From the NCBI GenBank assembly GCA_021776235.1, contig JAJFGG010000086.1, forward strand, positions 40,585-104,584: a stretch of 64,000 nt of DNA, given 5' to 3'. The notes below the pieces were generated by a model. That model saw only the letters and a program-made list of their open reading frames with translations, was not told the origin of the DNA and did no database searches. Each line of letters begins with the position of its first letter. Position 1 is the first letter of the stretch. The translations under genes and the position numbers were made by a program. Positions 1-9,442 of the stretch are shown one piece after another. The stretch is from Alphaproteobacteria bacterium (GTDB lineage: Bacteria > Pseudomonadota > Alphaproteobacteria > GCA-2731375).

Positions 1-28
1 TGCGCCCGCGTACGGAGGATGAATAGAT

Positions 29-415
29 TTGGCCAAGGCAGGGGCGAAGGAAGCGGCGCGAAGGCCACGTCGGCGGGCATATCGCGCCGGACGCAGGGCG
101 GAAATGCTTGCTGCGGCGTTGTTGCGCTTGAAGGGCTATCGCATATTGGCCAGAGATTATCGTGCAGGCGTCGGCGAATTGGATATAGTGGCCCGGCGGG
201 GCCGTTTATTGGCGGTGGTCGAGGTGAAACGGCGGCCCGACATGGCCGCCGCCTTGGCGGCTGTGACCGCGCGGCAGCAACGGCGCATCGCCCGTGCCGC
301 GCAGGCGTTTCTCGCAAGCCATATGGGTCTTGGTGACTTGGATATTCGTTTCGATGTAATAGTGGTGCGGCCCCATCGTCCGCCAAGGCATATTAAGGAT
401 GCCTGGCGGCCTTGA
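29..415 (+). CDS. yraN: YraN/UPF0102 family endonuclease-like protein
   Basis: A 128-residue protein of the UPF0102 family, which has a restriction-endonuclease-like fold; its cellular role is not settled. The family core is visible: GYRILARDYRAGVGELDIVA carries the Glu-Leu-Asp (GELDIV) site, followed by VVEVKRR with the Glu-x-Lys half of the site. The C-terminus PRHIKDAW is typical. The start is a TTG, 11 bases after GGAGG at 14-18. The first 28 bases overlap the end of an upstream same-strand gene; rsmI is the usual neighbour in alphaproteobacteria, but too little is left here to identify it. The last codons lie inside a long inverted repeat (368-440). Confidence 0.88.
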   Translation: MAKAGAKEAARRPRRRAYRAGRRAEMLAAALLRLKGYRILARDYRAGVGELDIVARRGRLLAVVEVKRRPDMAAALAAVTARQQRRIARAAQAFLASHMGLGDLDIRFDVIVVRPHRPPRHIKDAWRP

Positions 416-440
416 TATGCCTTGGCGGGCGATGGGGCCG
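368..440. repeat. 26-bp inverted repeat spanning the yraN stop codon
   Basis: The left arm at 368-393 and the right arm at 415-440 are inverted copies over 26 bases with one difference (T378 against C), which becomes a G-U pair in RNA. The loop is 394-414, and within it AAGG (395-398) can pair with CCTT (410-413). The left arm is coding sequence for the yraN C-terminus and the right arm begins at the last base of the stop codon. It would form a very stable RNA hairpin. No T-run follows, so a simple intrinsic terminator is unlikely. Confidence 0.85.
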
Positions 441-485
441 GCGGTGGAATCTGGCGATGTCGGTGGATTGGCGGGAGGTGTGTAG

Positions 486-1091
486 ATGAAATCGTGGTCC
501 GGGAAACTTTGCCTAGGCGTAACCTTGGCTGTTCTGGCAGGGGGACTGGGCGGCTGCGCTTCGGCCTTGATTGGAGCCGGAGCCACGGTCGGCGTGGCCG
601 CTGCCCAGGAACGCTCGGTCGGTAGCGCCATGGATGATACCGCGATCCAGGCCGAGGTAAATCACTACCTGCTGCAGCGTTCGGAGACCTTGTTCGCCAA
701 CGTTGATATCGAGGTGGTGGAAGGCCGGGTCCTGTTGACCGGGAATGTAGACAAGCCCGAGGAGCGGGTGGAAGCCGCCCGCATGGCATGGCAGGCCACG
801 GATGTCCGCGAGGTTCTAAATGAGCTTGAAATCAACGATCAAAGCTCGCTCCGCGATTATGGCAAGGATATCTGGATTACCACCCAGTTGAAGGTCAAAT
901 TGCTGGGCGATGCCGATCTTGCGGCGATCAACTATACCGTCGACACCTTAAATGGCGTGGTCTACCTGTTTGGTATCGCTCAATCACAGGCCGAACTGGA
1001 CCGCGCCATCGGCCATGCCCGCAATGTCAAAGGCGTCAGCAGGGTGGTCAGCCATGTGATCCTGAAAGACGATCCGAGACGAAATTCATAA
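486..1091 (+). CDS. BON-domain lipoprotein (OsmY/DolP-like)
   Basis: A 201-residue envelope lipoprotein. The N-terminal signal ends in the lipobox LGGC, with the lipidated cysteine at residue 24. Two BON domains follow, at about 50-115 (DDTAIQAEVNHYLL...) and 125-195 (TQLKVKLLGD...INYTVDTLNGVVYLFG). BON domains bind phospholipid, and family members such as E. coli DolP/OsmY help outer-membrane or periplasm integrity. GGAGG at 475-479 sits 6 bases before the ATG. The yraN, BON, gshB order is common in alphaproteobacteria, so co-transcription is likely, although the hairpin at 368-440 lies between yraN and this gene. Confidence 0.88.
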   Translation: MKSWSGKLCLGVTLAVLAGGLGGCASALIGAGATVGVAAAQERSVGSAMDDTAIQAEVNHYLLQRSETLFANVDIEVVEGRVLLTGNVDKPEERVEAARMAWQATDVREVLNELEINDQSSLRDYGKDIWITTQLKVKLLGDADLAAINYTVDTLNGVVYLFGIAQSQAELDRAIGHARNVKGVSRVVSHVILKDDPRRNS

Positions 1092-1181
1092 GCGGCGCCC
1101 GATGCAGGCGGTAGATCAGAACCGGCGCAACAACATCAGCGCACCGCAAACGGCGCACTGTAACAGCGAAAAGGAGCAGCC

Positions 1182-2120
1182 ATGAGCCTTGCCGTGGCCA
1201 TACAGATGGATGCGATTGAGCCCATCGACATTGATGCCGACAGCACCTTTGCCCTGGCCGAGGAAGCGCAGCGCCGCGGCCATCGCCTGTACCATTACCT
1301 GGTCAAGGACCTGAGCCTGAAAACAGGCCGTGTCGTGGCCTGGGGCCGAAGCCTGGAAGTGCGCCGCGAATTGGGCAATCATGCCACCCTGGGCCCGCTG
1401 GAGGAAATCGATTTGGCCCAGATGGACGTGGTTCTGATGCGTCAGGATCCGCCCTTCGACATGGCCTATATCACCGCCACCCATGTGCTGGAACATATCC
1501 ATCCCAAGACCCTCGTCGTGAACGATCCGGCCAGTGTCCGCAACGCGCCCGAAAAGCTGTTCGTGACCCATTTCCCAGATTTGATGCCACCCACCCTGAT
1601 CACGGCCAATGGCGACGAGATAAAGGCTTTTCGCGAGGCGCATCAGGACATTATCGTCAAGCCGCTGTTCGGCAACGGGGGCGCCGGGGTGTTTCATATT
1701 CAGCCGGGCGACGAAAATCTCACGGCCCTGATCGAGATGTTTACTGAACGCTCCCGCGAGCCGATCATCGTGCAAGGTTACCTGCCCGCCGTGCGCCTTG
1801 GCGACAAGCGGGTCATTCTGGTTGATGGTGAAGCCGTGGGGGCCATTAATCGGGTGCCGGCAGAGGGTGAGGCGCGTTCGAACATGCATGTGGGCGGTAC
1901 GCCGCTAAAAAGCGAATTGACCGCCCGGGATTTGGAGATCTGCCGCGCCATCGGACCGGTTCTGAAGGAACAGGGCATGATTTTTGTCGGCATCGACGTG
2001 ATCGGCGACTATCTGACTGAAATCAACGTTACCTCGCCCACGGGCATTCAGGAATGCAGTCGATTTGACGGCAGTGACCTATCGGGCCTGATCTGGGATG
2101 CCATCGAAGGCCGCCGTTAG
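1182..2120 (+). CDS. gshB: Glutathione synthetase
   Basis: A 312-residue cytoplasmic ATP-grasp ligase that joins gamma-glutamylcysteine and glycine to make glutathione. Seen in the sequence: an N-terminal GSH-S domain ([16 protein letters not shown], residues 85-100, characteristic of GshB), the ATP-grasp segment [17 protein letters not shown] (about 156-172), and the C-terminal metal/substrate segment [19 protein letters not shown] (about 270-288). Length matches the family. AAGGAG lies 6 bases before the ATG. It follows the BON gene on the same strand with a 90-base gap. Confidence 0.96.
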   Translation: MSLAVAIQMDAIEPIDIDADSTFALAEEAQRRGHRLYHYLVKDLSLKTGRVVAWGRSLEVRRELGNHATLGPLEEIDLAQMDVVLMRQDPPFDMAYITATHVLEHIHPKTLVVNDPASVRNAPEKLFVTHFPDLMPPTLITANGDEIKAFREAHQDIIVKPLFGNGGAGVFHIQPGDENLTALIEMFTERSREPIIVQGYLPAVRLGDKRVILVDGEAVGAINRVPAEGEARSNMHVGGTPLKSELTARDLEICRAIGPVLKEQGMIFVGIDVIGDYLTEINVTSPTGIQECSRFDGSDLSGLIWDAIEGRR

Positions 2121-2146
2121 ATGATCATGCCACCGGATTTGCCAAT

Positions 2147-2181
2147 ACCGGAGTTGTCGGACTGTCGGATGTGACTCCGGT
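2147..2181. terminator. Hairpin between convergent gshB and the chemoreceptor gene
   Basis: A perfect 8-bp inverted repeat, ACCGGAGT at 2147-2154 and ACTCCGGT at 2174-2181, lies in the 81-base gap between two converging genes. There is no T-run on either side, so it may act as a transcription barrier rather than a classical intrinsic terminator. Confidence 0.4.
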
Positions 2182-2201
2182 CAAAACAGATGCGGATTTA
2201 G

Positions 2202-4280
2202 TCAGCCGGCCCTGACTTTGCCGAGGAAACCATCCACCGCAATCCTCAGGGTATCGGATTGTTGGGCCAGACCCGATGCTGCCGTTTCGACGTTGCCAGC
2301 CGCGCCGCCGGTGCGTGAGTTGGCCTCGGTGACGGCGCCGATGCCGTCCGAGACGCGCTGGGTCGCAACCGAGGCTTCCTGAATGCTGCGGCTGATTTCG
2401 CCTGTGGCGGCATTTTGCTGCTCCACCGCGGCAGCGATGGCCGAGGCGATTTCATTCACCTGATTGATGGTTTGGGAAATGCTGCCCATGGATTGCACGA
2501 AACCGTTCGTGGATTCTTGCACGCCGGCAATTTGGCTGGAAATTTCATCGGTGGCACTGGCCGTTTGATTGGCCAGATTTTTCACTTCCGAGGCGACCAC
2601 GGCAAAGCCCTTACCGGCATCGCCGGCGCGGGCCGCTTCAATGGTGGCATTCAGGGCCAGCAAATTGGTCTGGGAGGCGATATCGTTGATCATCTCGATG
2701 ACATTGCCAATTTTTTCCGCGTTTTCAGACAGTGCGGCAATCTCAGTATTGGTTTGCCCGGCCTCGTCGGCGGCCATTTGGGTGATGTTGGCGCATTCGG
2801 CAACCTGGTTGCTGACCTCACGCAGAGACGCCGACAATTCCTCCGAGGCGGAGGCCACGGTCTGCACGTTGCTGCTGGCTTCCTCGGCCGCCTTGGCCAC
2901 CGTCGCGCTTTGGCTCATGGACTGATCCGCGTTTTCGGTCAGCGTCTGGGCCGAGTTTTCCATTTCGACGGCTGCTTGCGAGACAGCATTGACGACGCCG
3001 CCGATCTGGCTGTCGAAGTTATCCGCCATTGTCGAGGCGGCCTGCTTCTTCTCCTCAACCGCCCGCCGCTCATTTTCGACTTGCTCGGACTGCAGGCGGG
3101 CGACCTCGAGGGCGTTCTGTTTGAAAACTTCGACGGCCTGGGCCATTTTGCCAATCTCGTCCTTGCGCGAGATGCCGGCTATTTCCGATTCAAGGTCACC
3201 CTCGGCCAGGCGTCCCATGGCCGAAGTCATTTGGTGTAAAGGTGAAACGATGCTGACTTTAACCATAAACAAAGCGGCAAGGGCGAATATGATTCCGACG
3301 ATTGAGATGGCGCCGGATAGCAACAGTTCAGTGTTCGCCTTATCAATAGACGCCGTCAGATGGCCATTGTGCTCCGCCATCATCAATTCCGTGAGTCTTT
3401 CGATCACGCCAGTCGCGGAGGTGCTTGCGGCAAGCCACTCCTGCAGGGAAACAGGGTAGTCGTCGGCCTGTAGACCCGCGTTGACAGCAGCATGCCGTGC
3501 CGCAAGGTAGTCGTCGTCCACCAAGGCGCGGCCGGTCTCGAACTCTGCGAGGAGCTTGGGCAGGCCCATGGTCTTGATGTTTTCCGAGACGAAGCGCCAC
3601 AGGGTCGTGAATTGGCCGCTCAAGCCCGACAATTCCTTCAAACTGCTGGGAGAAATGGGAAGTTCGTCGTAAATCAACGCTGCAAGCAGCCCGCGTTCCT
3701 GATCGATCAGGGATGCTGCCATGATGGCCGCACCCTTGATTTCAGAGAAGCGACCGGTCATGGGGTCCAATGCGGCCGCATGCGAGGATATTTCGCGCCG
3801 GGCGCCGGCGAGCACAAGAATTGTCGAAGCTGCCGACTGCTGCCAGGCGGAGCGTGTCGCCGGGTCGCGGTCCTCTACGGCGTTGCCCAGATCGCCGATC
3901 ATGGCTTCGCGCTGCTGGCGGAAATCCGTCAAAGCGGTTTCGAAGGCTGCGCCGAAGCCCGAATGCGTCGGCTGATTGTCGCTGAAGACCGCATTGGCCG
4001 CGGCTGCCTGTGTTCCGGTCCGCGCCGATGCATTTGAAAGTTTTGCTTCCCACTGGGCGAGGCCGGACGGCTCGGTGTAAATGGCGCTGGCCATTACATC
4101 CGTCTCGCTAAGCATCGCCAAGGTCGTTACCGCCACCTGATCACTGGCAGCCACGACCGCCGATACGTCGAGGGTCAGACTTCGGCGCTTTAACGAATCA
4201 ATGGCCGAAACCGTGGCAAAACCACCGATAATTAGCCCTAGAATGGCGATTACGGCAATGAGTTTGGCTTGGAGAGTCAT
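2202..4280 (-). CDS. Methyl-accepting chemotaxis protein with a nitrate/nitrite-sensor-like region
   Basis: A 692-residue inner-membrane chemoreceptor. Order: TM1 at about residues 5-25, a long periplasmic region of about 300 residues, TM2 ([18 protein letters not shown], about 320-340), a HAMP domain, then a cytoplasmic signalling domain with the hairpin-tip core [20 protein letters not shown], which docks CheW/CheA. The periplasmic part contains [22 protein letters not shown], resembling the NIT (nitrate/nitrite sensing) family; this is a tentative reading. The ATG at 4280 is preferred to an upstream TTG at 4325 because TM1 follows directly. No che genes are in the window, so it is an orphan receptor. 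Confidence 0.92.
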   Translation of the reverse strand: MTLQAKLIAVIAILGLIIGGFATVSAIDSLKRRSLTLDVSAVVAASDQVAVTTLAMLSETDVMASAIYTEPSGLAQWEAKLSNASARTGTQAAAANAVFSDNQPTHSGFGAAFETALTDFRQQREAMIGDLGNAVEDRDPATRSAWQQSAASTILVLAGARREISSHAAALDPMTGRFSEIKGAAIMAASLIDQERGLLAALIYDELPISPSSLKELSGLSGQFTTLWRFVSENIKTMGLPKLLAEFETGRALVDDDYLAARHAAVNAGLQADDYPVSLQEWLAASTSATGVIERLTELMMAEHNGHLTASIDKANTELLLSGAISIVGIIFALAALFMVKVSIVSPLHQMTSAMGRLAEGDLESEIAGISRKDEIGKMAQAVEVFKQNALEVARLQSEQVENERRAVEEKKQAASTMADNFDSQIGGVVNAVSQAAVEMENSAQTLTENADQSMSQSATVAKAAEEASSNVQTVASASEELSASLREVSNQVAECANITQMAADEAGQTNTEIAALSENAEKIGNVIEMINDIASQTNLLALNATIEAARAGDAGKGFAVVASEVKNLANQTASATDEISSQIAGVQESTNGFVQSMGSISQTINQVNEIASAIAAAVEQQNAATGEISRSIQEASVATQRVSDGIGAVTEANSRTGGAAGNVETAASGLAQQSDTLRIAVDGFLGKVRAG

Positions 4281-4344
4281 AGCGATAATCCCGGATTGGG
4301 CGTCGATAGCAACGCGCCTGAGCAACTTGATTGTTGATCAAAGT

Positions 4345-4379
4345 CGAGGCGATCGGCAAGTTCACCGCCGATCGCCTCG
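4345..4379 (-). terminator. Strong hairpin after the PCuAC gene
   Basis: A perfect 13-bp inverted repeat, 4345-4357 against 4367-4379 (core GAGGCGATCGGC), with a 9-base loop. It sits 14 bases past the stop of the minus-strand PCuAC gene and upstream of the chemoreceptor start at 4280, so it probably separates the two transcription units. The T-run after it on the minus strand is only three bases (ACTTTG). Confidence 0.65.
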
Positions 4380-4392
4380 CTCCAATATTCAT

Positions 4393-4830
4393 TTAGTGCC
4401 CGGAGACCTTGGCCTTGACCTTGACAGGCCCGGATTTCTCGAAAAACAAGGTGAGTTTCACGGTGTCGCCTGGTTTCAGCTCTTTCTTCAGGTGACGCAG
4501 CATCAAGTGCTTGCCTCCTGCCTCGAGCACAAGCGGCTTGCCGGGCATAACCATGAAGACCGTCGCCGCGCCCATTCCACCATGACCGCCTGCAGCATCG
4601 CCCTTTGCCGCGCCAAGCATGGCCTTTTTTGCCGCCTTGCTTTTAACGGCGTAAAGCTTGTCGCTGCCGCCCTCGATGTTGATGACCATCTCGACCGACG
4701 CGACCTGACCATGCATTTCGATCTTTGGATCTGTGACATTGATCTTTGCGGCCGCGGCTGGGCCGACAAACATCATCGCAAGGCCAACGCCAATGAGAAT
4801 CCTTTTAAGCATTGTAATGTTCTTCAGCAT
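4393..4830 (-). CDS. PCuAC-type periplasmic copper chaperone
   Basis: A 145-residue exported protein of the PCuAC (DUF461) family, which carries Cu(I) in the periplasm and helps metallate cytochrome oxidase. After a signal peptide ending in GPAAAA comes the cupredoxin-like domain with KHLMLRHLKKELKPGDTVKL, the hallmark segment with the His-x-Met copper ligands. A His/Gly/Met-rich insert (AGGHGGMG) could add metal sites. The ATG at 4830 is preferred because TTGGGAA lies 7-8 bases upstream; an ATG at 4812 is the alternative. No Sco or oxidase genes are adjacent. A strong hairpin follows. Confidence 0.85.
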   Translation of the reverse strand: MLKNITMLKRILIGVGLAMMFVGPAAAAKINVTDPKIEMHGQVASVEMVINIEGGSDKLYAVKSKAAKKAMLGAAKGDAAGGHGGMGAATVFMVMPGKPLVLEAGGKHLMLRHLKKELKPGDTVKLTLFFEKSGPVKVKAKVSGH

Positions 4831-5110
4831 AGTATTATTCCCAAATGAGTTGTTTGTAAGGGCTTTGTATCGAATGTTTCGTAATATTTCGTTAATTGCC
4901 AAAATGATAAGGTGCCGCATCCGCAATAAGGTAGCCGTTCCGACCTGCATGAAGAGCCAGGGCTTAAGGTTGACCGGGAGTTTGGATATAAATGGTGTCT
5001 TTCGACAGTTCTTCGCGACTTTATCGCGGCGTTTTTTGTCTTGACGTTACTGGCGGATAGAGGCCGGTTGTCCTCCGGACTACGCTATTCGTCTCGTCTT
5101 GGTGCGGGTC
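4831..5110. other. Intergenic region between DUF1848 and PCuAC genes
   Basis: About 280 bases holding the PCuAC promoter region. I see a small plus-strand stem CGCG/CGCG (5014-5028) followed by GGCG and a six-T run at 5032-5037, which looks like a weak terminator although no plus-strand gene precedes it. No convincing coding sequence is present. Confidence 0.4.
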
Positions 5111-5980
5111 CTATGGGACGGCAAGTCGAGTGTTTCTCGCATGGTGCCGGCGGTAGTTGTCCAGGGCTGTCTCCCGGCCATGGACGGCATAACAATAGAC
5201 ACAGCCGTGGGGACAGGTGTCATAGGCGCCGATGTCTCGGCTTTCGGCGCATAGACAGCCCGCCCGGTTGCCCTTTTGCCGGGCCGCAATATCGTGGCCG
5301 GCCAGGTCCGATAGCCGTTTGCTATCGATACATTGCGCCGCCGGACCGTCAATTTCCGGCTGGCTGCAGACGGTCAGGCGCATGCGATGGTCGGCGGCGA
5401 TGACCTGCAAATCCTCCAGAAGGGCCTGTTTTTCCTCCCATGCCGGATCCCGCCAGGTAAAGCCATGTTGCGTCGCCGCAAGATCAAGGTTACGTCGGCT
5501 TTTGCGATAGATCTGCGCAAACGAGATACAGACTTCGTCCACGGCGCCGGTCAGGGCACCCGCCAGTTGCGCAAAGTTGCCCTGATGAAAGCCATGATCG
5601 GTCAAGCTGGTATAAAGGATGGGATCATATCGCCAGACGACGGCGCGTTCGCCATATTGTCTGGCCAGGCTGACGATCGAGGCGAGGGCCTGTTGCGCGG
5701 CAACCACCGATGGCTCCAAAGGCCGGGGATAGCCCGTCACTGTATATTGTACCATAAACGGCGCGCCCTGGGCCGCGACGGCGATCAGGTTTTCCCGAAA
5801 CGGTTCCATATTCCGGGTCCAAAAGACAAAACCATCGACCCCTTCGCCCCGCAATGGCACCTGGTAGGGCTTGCCGCCATAAGGATTGGCGACAACGGCA
5901 TGCCCCGTGGCGAGGCGGCGGGCAAACCATTCAGAATAGAACGCCGGAATGTCCGTGCGATATGAGGCTGAAACAATCAT
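5111..5980 (-). CDS. DUF1848 family protein
   Basis: A 289-residue protein matching the DUF1848 family, whose function is unknown. Features: an N-terminal SASYRTDIPAFYSEWF motif, GFVFWTRNMEPF and WRYDPI typical of the family, and a cysteine-rich C-terminus GCLCAESRDIGAYDTCPHG followed by CVYCYA. The CPHGCVYC spacing (CX3CX2C) is that of radical-SAM iron-sulfur sites, but here it is at the C-terminus, so the assignment to that chemistry is open. ATG at 5980 is chosen because the family start MIVSASYRTD begins there and GGGGCGG lies just upstream. Confidence 0.8.
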   Translation of the reverse strand: MIVSASYRTDIPAFYSEWFARRLATGHAVVANPYGGKPYQVPLRGEGVDGFVFWTRNMEPFRENLIAVAAQGAPFMVQYTVTGYPRPLEPSVVAAQQALASIVSLARQYGERAVVWRYDPILYTSLTDHGFHQGNFAQLAGALTGAVDEVCISFAQIYRKSRRNLDLAATQHGFTWRDPAWEEKQALLEDLQVIAADHRMRLTVCSQPEIDGPAAQCIDSKRLSDLAGHDIAARQKGNRAGCLCAESRDIGAYDTCPHGCVYCYAVHGRETALDNYRRHHARNTRLAVP

Positions 5981-6221
5981 CGCCGCCCCTGCAGGCAAGA
6001 TCAAAACGCAACGATATTGCACCACCGTGTCGGGATTGTCGAAATATTGCCGATTTCTGTTTGTGTTTCCGATATTTCCAAGGTTGCACACCGATTATTG
6101 CAGACCTATATACCTCGCATACGCGAAGCAACGTGTCGTCGCGTCGGAATCATTGACAACCGGGGATCCAGGCGGTGCTTAAGGGGCCGACCATCGATCT
6201 GCCAACGGAGGATTGTTAGAA

Positions 6222-8153
6222 ATGGGTAAAGTAATCGGTATTGATCTTGGAACCACCAACTCTTGCATCGCATTGATGGAGGGTGGCGACGGCAAGGTCG
6301 TCGAGAACGCAGAGGGTACACGGACGACGCCGTCCATCGTGGCATTTACCGAAGGTGACGATGGCGAAATGCTGGTGGGCCAGCCCGCGAAACGGCAGGC
6401 GGTCACCAATCCTGACGGCACCCTGTTTGCCATTAAGCGGCTGATTGGCCGCAGTTTCGATGGCAGGGCAGTCACGGAAATGCGTGAAAATGTGCCGTTC
6501 GAAATTATCAAAGCCGACAATGGCGATGCCTGGGTCTCCGTCCGGGACCAGAAATTCGCACCCAGCCAGATCAGTGCCTTCGTCCTGCAAAAGATGAAGG
6601 AAACGGCCGAGGCTTATTTGGGCGAGACTGTCGAGCAGGCCGTGATTACGGTACCGGCATATTTCAACGATTCCCAGCGTCAGGCGACCAAGGATGCGGG
6701 CAAGATTGCCGGCCTTGAAGTCTTGCGTATTATCAACGAGCCGACGGCGGCGGCATTGGCCTATGGCCTGGACAAGCAAAGCGACGGCAAGACCATCGCA
6801 GTTTATGATCTGGGCGGCGGTACTTTTGATATCTCGATCCTGGAGATCGGCGACGGGGTGTTCGAGGTCAAGTCGACCAACGGCGACACCTTCCTGGGCG
6901 GCGAAGACTTCGATCTGGTGATCGTCGATTATCTGGCTGACGAGTTCAAAAAGGAAAACGGCATAGACCTGCGGCAGGACAAATTGGCGCTGCAGCGGCT
7001 CAAGGAAGCGGCGGAAAAGGCCAAGATAGAGTTGTCCTCGGCGGTGCAGACCGAGGTCAACCTGCCCTTCATCACCGCCGATCAAAGCGGGCCGAAACAT
7101 CTGACCATGAAACTGACCCGGGCCAAACTGGACGCCCTGGTGGATGAATTGGTTCAACGCACCCTGCCGCCGTTGAAGGCTGCGTTGAAGGACGCGTCCA
7201 TGAGCGCCGGTGAAATTGACGAAGTGGTGCTGGTCGGCGGTATGACCCGGATGCCCAAGGTCATTGAATCGGTGAAAACCTTCTTCGGGCGCGAGCCCCA
7301 CAAGGGTGTCAATCCGGACGAAGTGGTAGCGCTGGGCGCTGCAATCCAGGCCGGCGTCCTGCAGGGCGATGTCAAGGATGTCCTGTTGCTGGACGTCACG
7401 CCACTGTCGCTTGGCATTGAAACCCTGGGCGGTGTGTTCTCGAAGTTGATCGAACGCAACACGACCATCCCGACCAAGAAAAGCCAGACCTTCTCGACTG
7501 CCGAGGATGGCCAGTCGGCCGTGACTATCAGGGTCTTCCAGGGCGAGCGTGAAATGGCCGCTGACAACAAACTGCTGGGTCAGTTTGATCTGGTCGGCCT
7601 GCCGGCCGCACCGCGCGGCGTGCCGCAGATTGAAGTGACTTTCGATATTGATGCCAATGGCATCGTAAATGTCTCGGCCAAGGACAAGGCGACTGGCAAG
7701 GAACAGCAGATCCGCATCCAGGCATCCGGCGGTTTGTCCGATAACGAGATCGAGACGATGGTGCAGGACGCCGAGGCGCACGCCGAGGAAGACCAGAAGC
7801 GCCGGGAAGAGGTTGAGACCAGAAACCAGGCTGATGCCCTGATCCATGCCACAGAAAAAAGTCTTTCTGAACTGGGCGATCAGGTGCCCGCCGACGAAAA
7901 AACCAGCCTTGAAGCCGCTGTGGCCGACCTGCGTACGGCCCTGGAAGGCGACGATATCGAAGCCATCAAATCCAAAAGCGAGACTTTGATGCAAGCTTCG
8001 ATGAAGCTGGGTGAAATGGCCTATCAGGCGCAACAGGAAGGCGATGGCGGCGATCCCGCGGCCGCGGCCGCTGATGATGCCGGCGCTGATGATGTCGTTG
8101 ATGCCGACTTCGAGGAAGTCGACGACGATGACAAGAAAAGCACGTCCGCCTGA
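6222..8153 (+). CDS. dnaK: Chaperone DnaK (Hsp70)
   Basis: A 643-residue cytoplasmic Hsp70 chaperone that binds unfolded segments in an ATP cycle driven by DnaJ and GrpE. Seen: [17 protein letters not shown] start, [35 protein letters not shown], then the substrate-binding domain and an acidic C-terminus ending [19 protein letters not shown] at 6206-6211 sits 10 bases before the ATG. dnaJ follows on the same strand after 111 bases. Length and motifs are fully typical. I looked upstream for a CIRCE operator and did not find one; a sigma-32 promoter is expected but not clear to me. Confidence 0.99.
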   Translation: MGKVIGIDLGTTNSCIALMEGGDGKVVENAEGTRTTPSIVAFTEGDDGEMLVGQPAKRQAVTNPDGTLFAIKRLIGRSFDGRAVTEMRENVPFEIIKADNGDAWVSVRDQKFAPSQISAFVLQKMKETAEAYLGETVEQAVITVPAYFNDSQRQATKDAGKIAGLEVLRIINEPTAAALAYGLDKQSDGKTIAVYDLGGGTFDISILEIGDGVFEVKSTNGDTFLGGEDFDLVIVDYLADEFKKENGIDLRQDKLALQRLKEAAEKAKIELSSAVQTEVNLPFITADQSGPKHLTMKLTRAKLDALVDELVQRTLPPLKAALKDASMSAGEIDEVVLVGGMTRMPKVIESVKTFFGREPHKGVNPDEVVALGAAIQAGVLQGDVKDVLLLDVTPLSLGIETLGGVFSKLIERNTTIPTKKSQTFSTAEDGQSAVTIRVFQGEREMAADNKLLGQFDLVGLPAAPRGVPQIEVTFDIDANGIVNVSAKDKATGKEQQIRIQASGGLSDNEIETMVQDAEAHAEEDQKRREEVETRNQADALIHATEKSLSELGDQVPADEKTSLEAAVADLRTALEGDDIEAIKSKSETLMQASMKLGEMAYQAQQEGDGGDPAAAAADDAGADDVVDADFEEVDDDDKKSTSA

Positions 8154-8192
8154 TTTAGGTGCGCGCCATGTCAGCGTGGTCTTGTAACGAAC

Positions 8193-8240
8193 AGGCGCGG
8201 CTTCAGAAATGGGGCCGCGCTTCGCTATGCCTGCAGGCAT
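8193..8240 (+). promoter_or_regulatory. Hairpin and palindrome between dnaK and dnaJ
   Basis: A 9-bp stem (AGGCGCGGC at 8193-8201 against GCCGCGCTT at 8214-8222, with one G-U pair) is followed by a perfect 14-bp palindrome ATGCCTGCAGGCAT at 8227-8240, 24 bases before the dnaJ start. It could attenuate or stabilise the transcript between the two chaperone genes. There is no T-run. Confidence 0.45.
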
Positions 8241-8264
8241 GCCTTGGTTTAGGGGGCTGAAGTC

Positions 8265-9395
8265 GTGGCCGAGCAGGATTTATATGAATTGCTTGGCGTC
8301 GACCGCCAGGCTAGCCAGCCGGAGCTGAAAAAGGCCTATCGAAAACTGGCCATGCAATATCACCCGGACCGCAATCCGGGCGATGCCGAGGCGGAAACCA
8401 GATTCAAGGAAATCTCCGTCGCCTATGACATCCTTTCGGATGAGGAAAAGCGTGACGCCTATGACCGGTTTGGCCATGCCGCGTTCCAGAACGGCGGCGG
8501 CGGCGGCTTTGAAGGTGGCTTCGGCACATCTTTCGCCGATGTCTTTGACGACCTTTTTGGCGAGTTCATGGGTGGCGGACGGCAGCGGCGCGGCGGCGGC
8601 GGCAACCGTGGCGCCGATTTACGTTACAATATGGAAATCTCCCTCGAAGAGGCTTTCAACGGCAAGGCGGCCAAGATCACCATTCCCACCACGTCGGTCT
8701 GCGAAGGTTGCGAGGGCTCGGGAGCGGAAGCCGGCTCCAAGCCCAGTACCTGCACGACCTGTCAGGGCCACGGCAAGGTGCGGGCGCAGTCGGGCTTTTT
8801 TACGATTGAGCGGACCTGTCCCAATTGTGGCGGCGTGGGCCGGGTCATTTCCCATCCATGCAAAGATTGTTCGGGCGCCGGCCGGGTTGAAAAAGACAAA
8901 ACCCTGTCGGTCAATATTCCGAAAGGCGTCGAGGACGGCACCCGCATCCGTCTGACCGGCGAGGGCGAGGCCGGGTTGCGTGGCGGCCCATCGGGTGATC
9001 TCTATATCTTTCTTACGCTAATGGCCCATGAAGTTTTCCAACGCGATGGCGCCAACATCTATTGCCGAGTGCCCATCGCCATGACCACGGCGGCCCTCGG
9101 TGGTGATATCGACGTGCCGACCCTGGACGGGGGCCGGGTCGCGGTCTCCCTGCCTGAAGGTACCCAGACCGGGCGGCAGTTTCGGCTGCGGGGCAAGGGG
9201 ATGCCGCAAATGCGGGGCCGGGGACAGGGCGATATGTATGTTCAGGCCGTCGTCGAAACCCCGGTCAATCTGTCGAAAGAGCAGAAGCACTTGTTGCAGG
9301 AATTCCAATCCTCGTTGGGCGACGGCGGCACCAGCCCGGAAAGCGAAGGCTTTTTCCAAAAAGCCAAGGAATTGTGGAACGACATTACGGATTAG
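8265..9395 (+). CDS. dnaJ: Chaperone DnaJ (Hsp40)
   Basis: A 376-residue co-chaperone that delivers substrates to DnaK and stimulates its ATPase. The J domain (1-70) has YHPDRNPGD with the HPD motif; a Gly/Phe-rich linker follows (about 75-115); then four zinc-binding repeats [24 protein letters not shown] and CKDCSGAG (about 145-210); then the C-terminal substrate domains. The start is GTG with AGGGGG at 8251-8256, eight bases upstream. It probably shares a transcript with dnaK. Confidence 0.98.
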   Translation: MAEQDLYELLGVDRQASQPELKKAYRKLAMQYHPDRNPGDAEAETRFKEISVAYDILSDEEKRDAYDRFGHAAFQNGGGGGFEGGFGTSFADVFDDLFGEFMGGGRQRRGGGGNRGADLRYNMEISLEEAFNGKAAKITIPTTSVCEGCEGSGAEAGSKPSTCTTCQGHGKVRAQSGFFTIERTCPNCGGVGRVISHPCKDCSGAGRVEKDKTLSVNIPKGVEDGTRIRLTGEGEAGLRGGPSGDLYIFLTLMAHEVFQRDGANIYCRVPIAMTTAALGGDIDVPTLDGGRVAVSLPEGTQTGRQFRLRGKGMPQMRGRGQGDMYVQAVVETPVNLSKEQKHLLQEFQSSLGDGGTSPESEGFFQKAKELWNDITD

Positions 9396-9405
9396 ACCCT
9401 ATCGC

Positions 9406-9430
9406 GGGAACGGCGGTGCCAGCCGCTCCC
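9406..9430. terminator. Hairpin between convergent dnaJ and acyl-CoA synthetase genes
   Basis: GGGAACGGC (9406-9414) pairs with GCCGCTCCC (9422-9430) with one A-C mismatch and a 7-base loop, in a 47-base gap between converging genes. No T-run, so it is a candidate bidirectional barrier. Confidence 0.5.
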
Positions 9431-9442
9431 AGGCTTGACTAT

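Noticed and set aside
2415..3239. Plus-strand ORF of 274 codons inside the chemoreceptor gene
   Set aside because: It lies antisense to a clear chemoreceptor and reads as low-complexity Gly/His/Leu-rich protein with no family motif.
6092..6221. Heat-shock control element upstream of dnaK (CIRCE or sigma-32 promoter)
   Set aside because: I looked for TTAGCACTC-N9-GAGTGCTAA and a CTTGAA...CCCAT promoter and did not find a good match.
6216..8240. Minus-strand ORF of 674 codons opposite dnaK
   Set aside because: It is the antisense of dnaK, a common long shadow in GC-rich chaperone genes; dnaK motifs are unmistakable.
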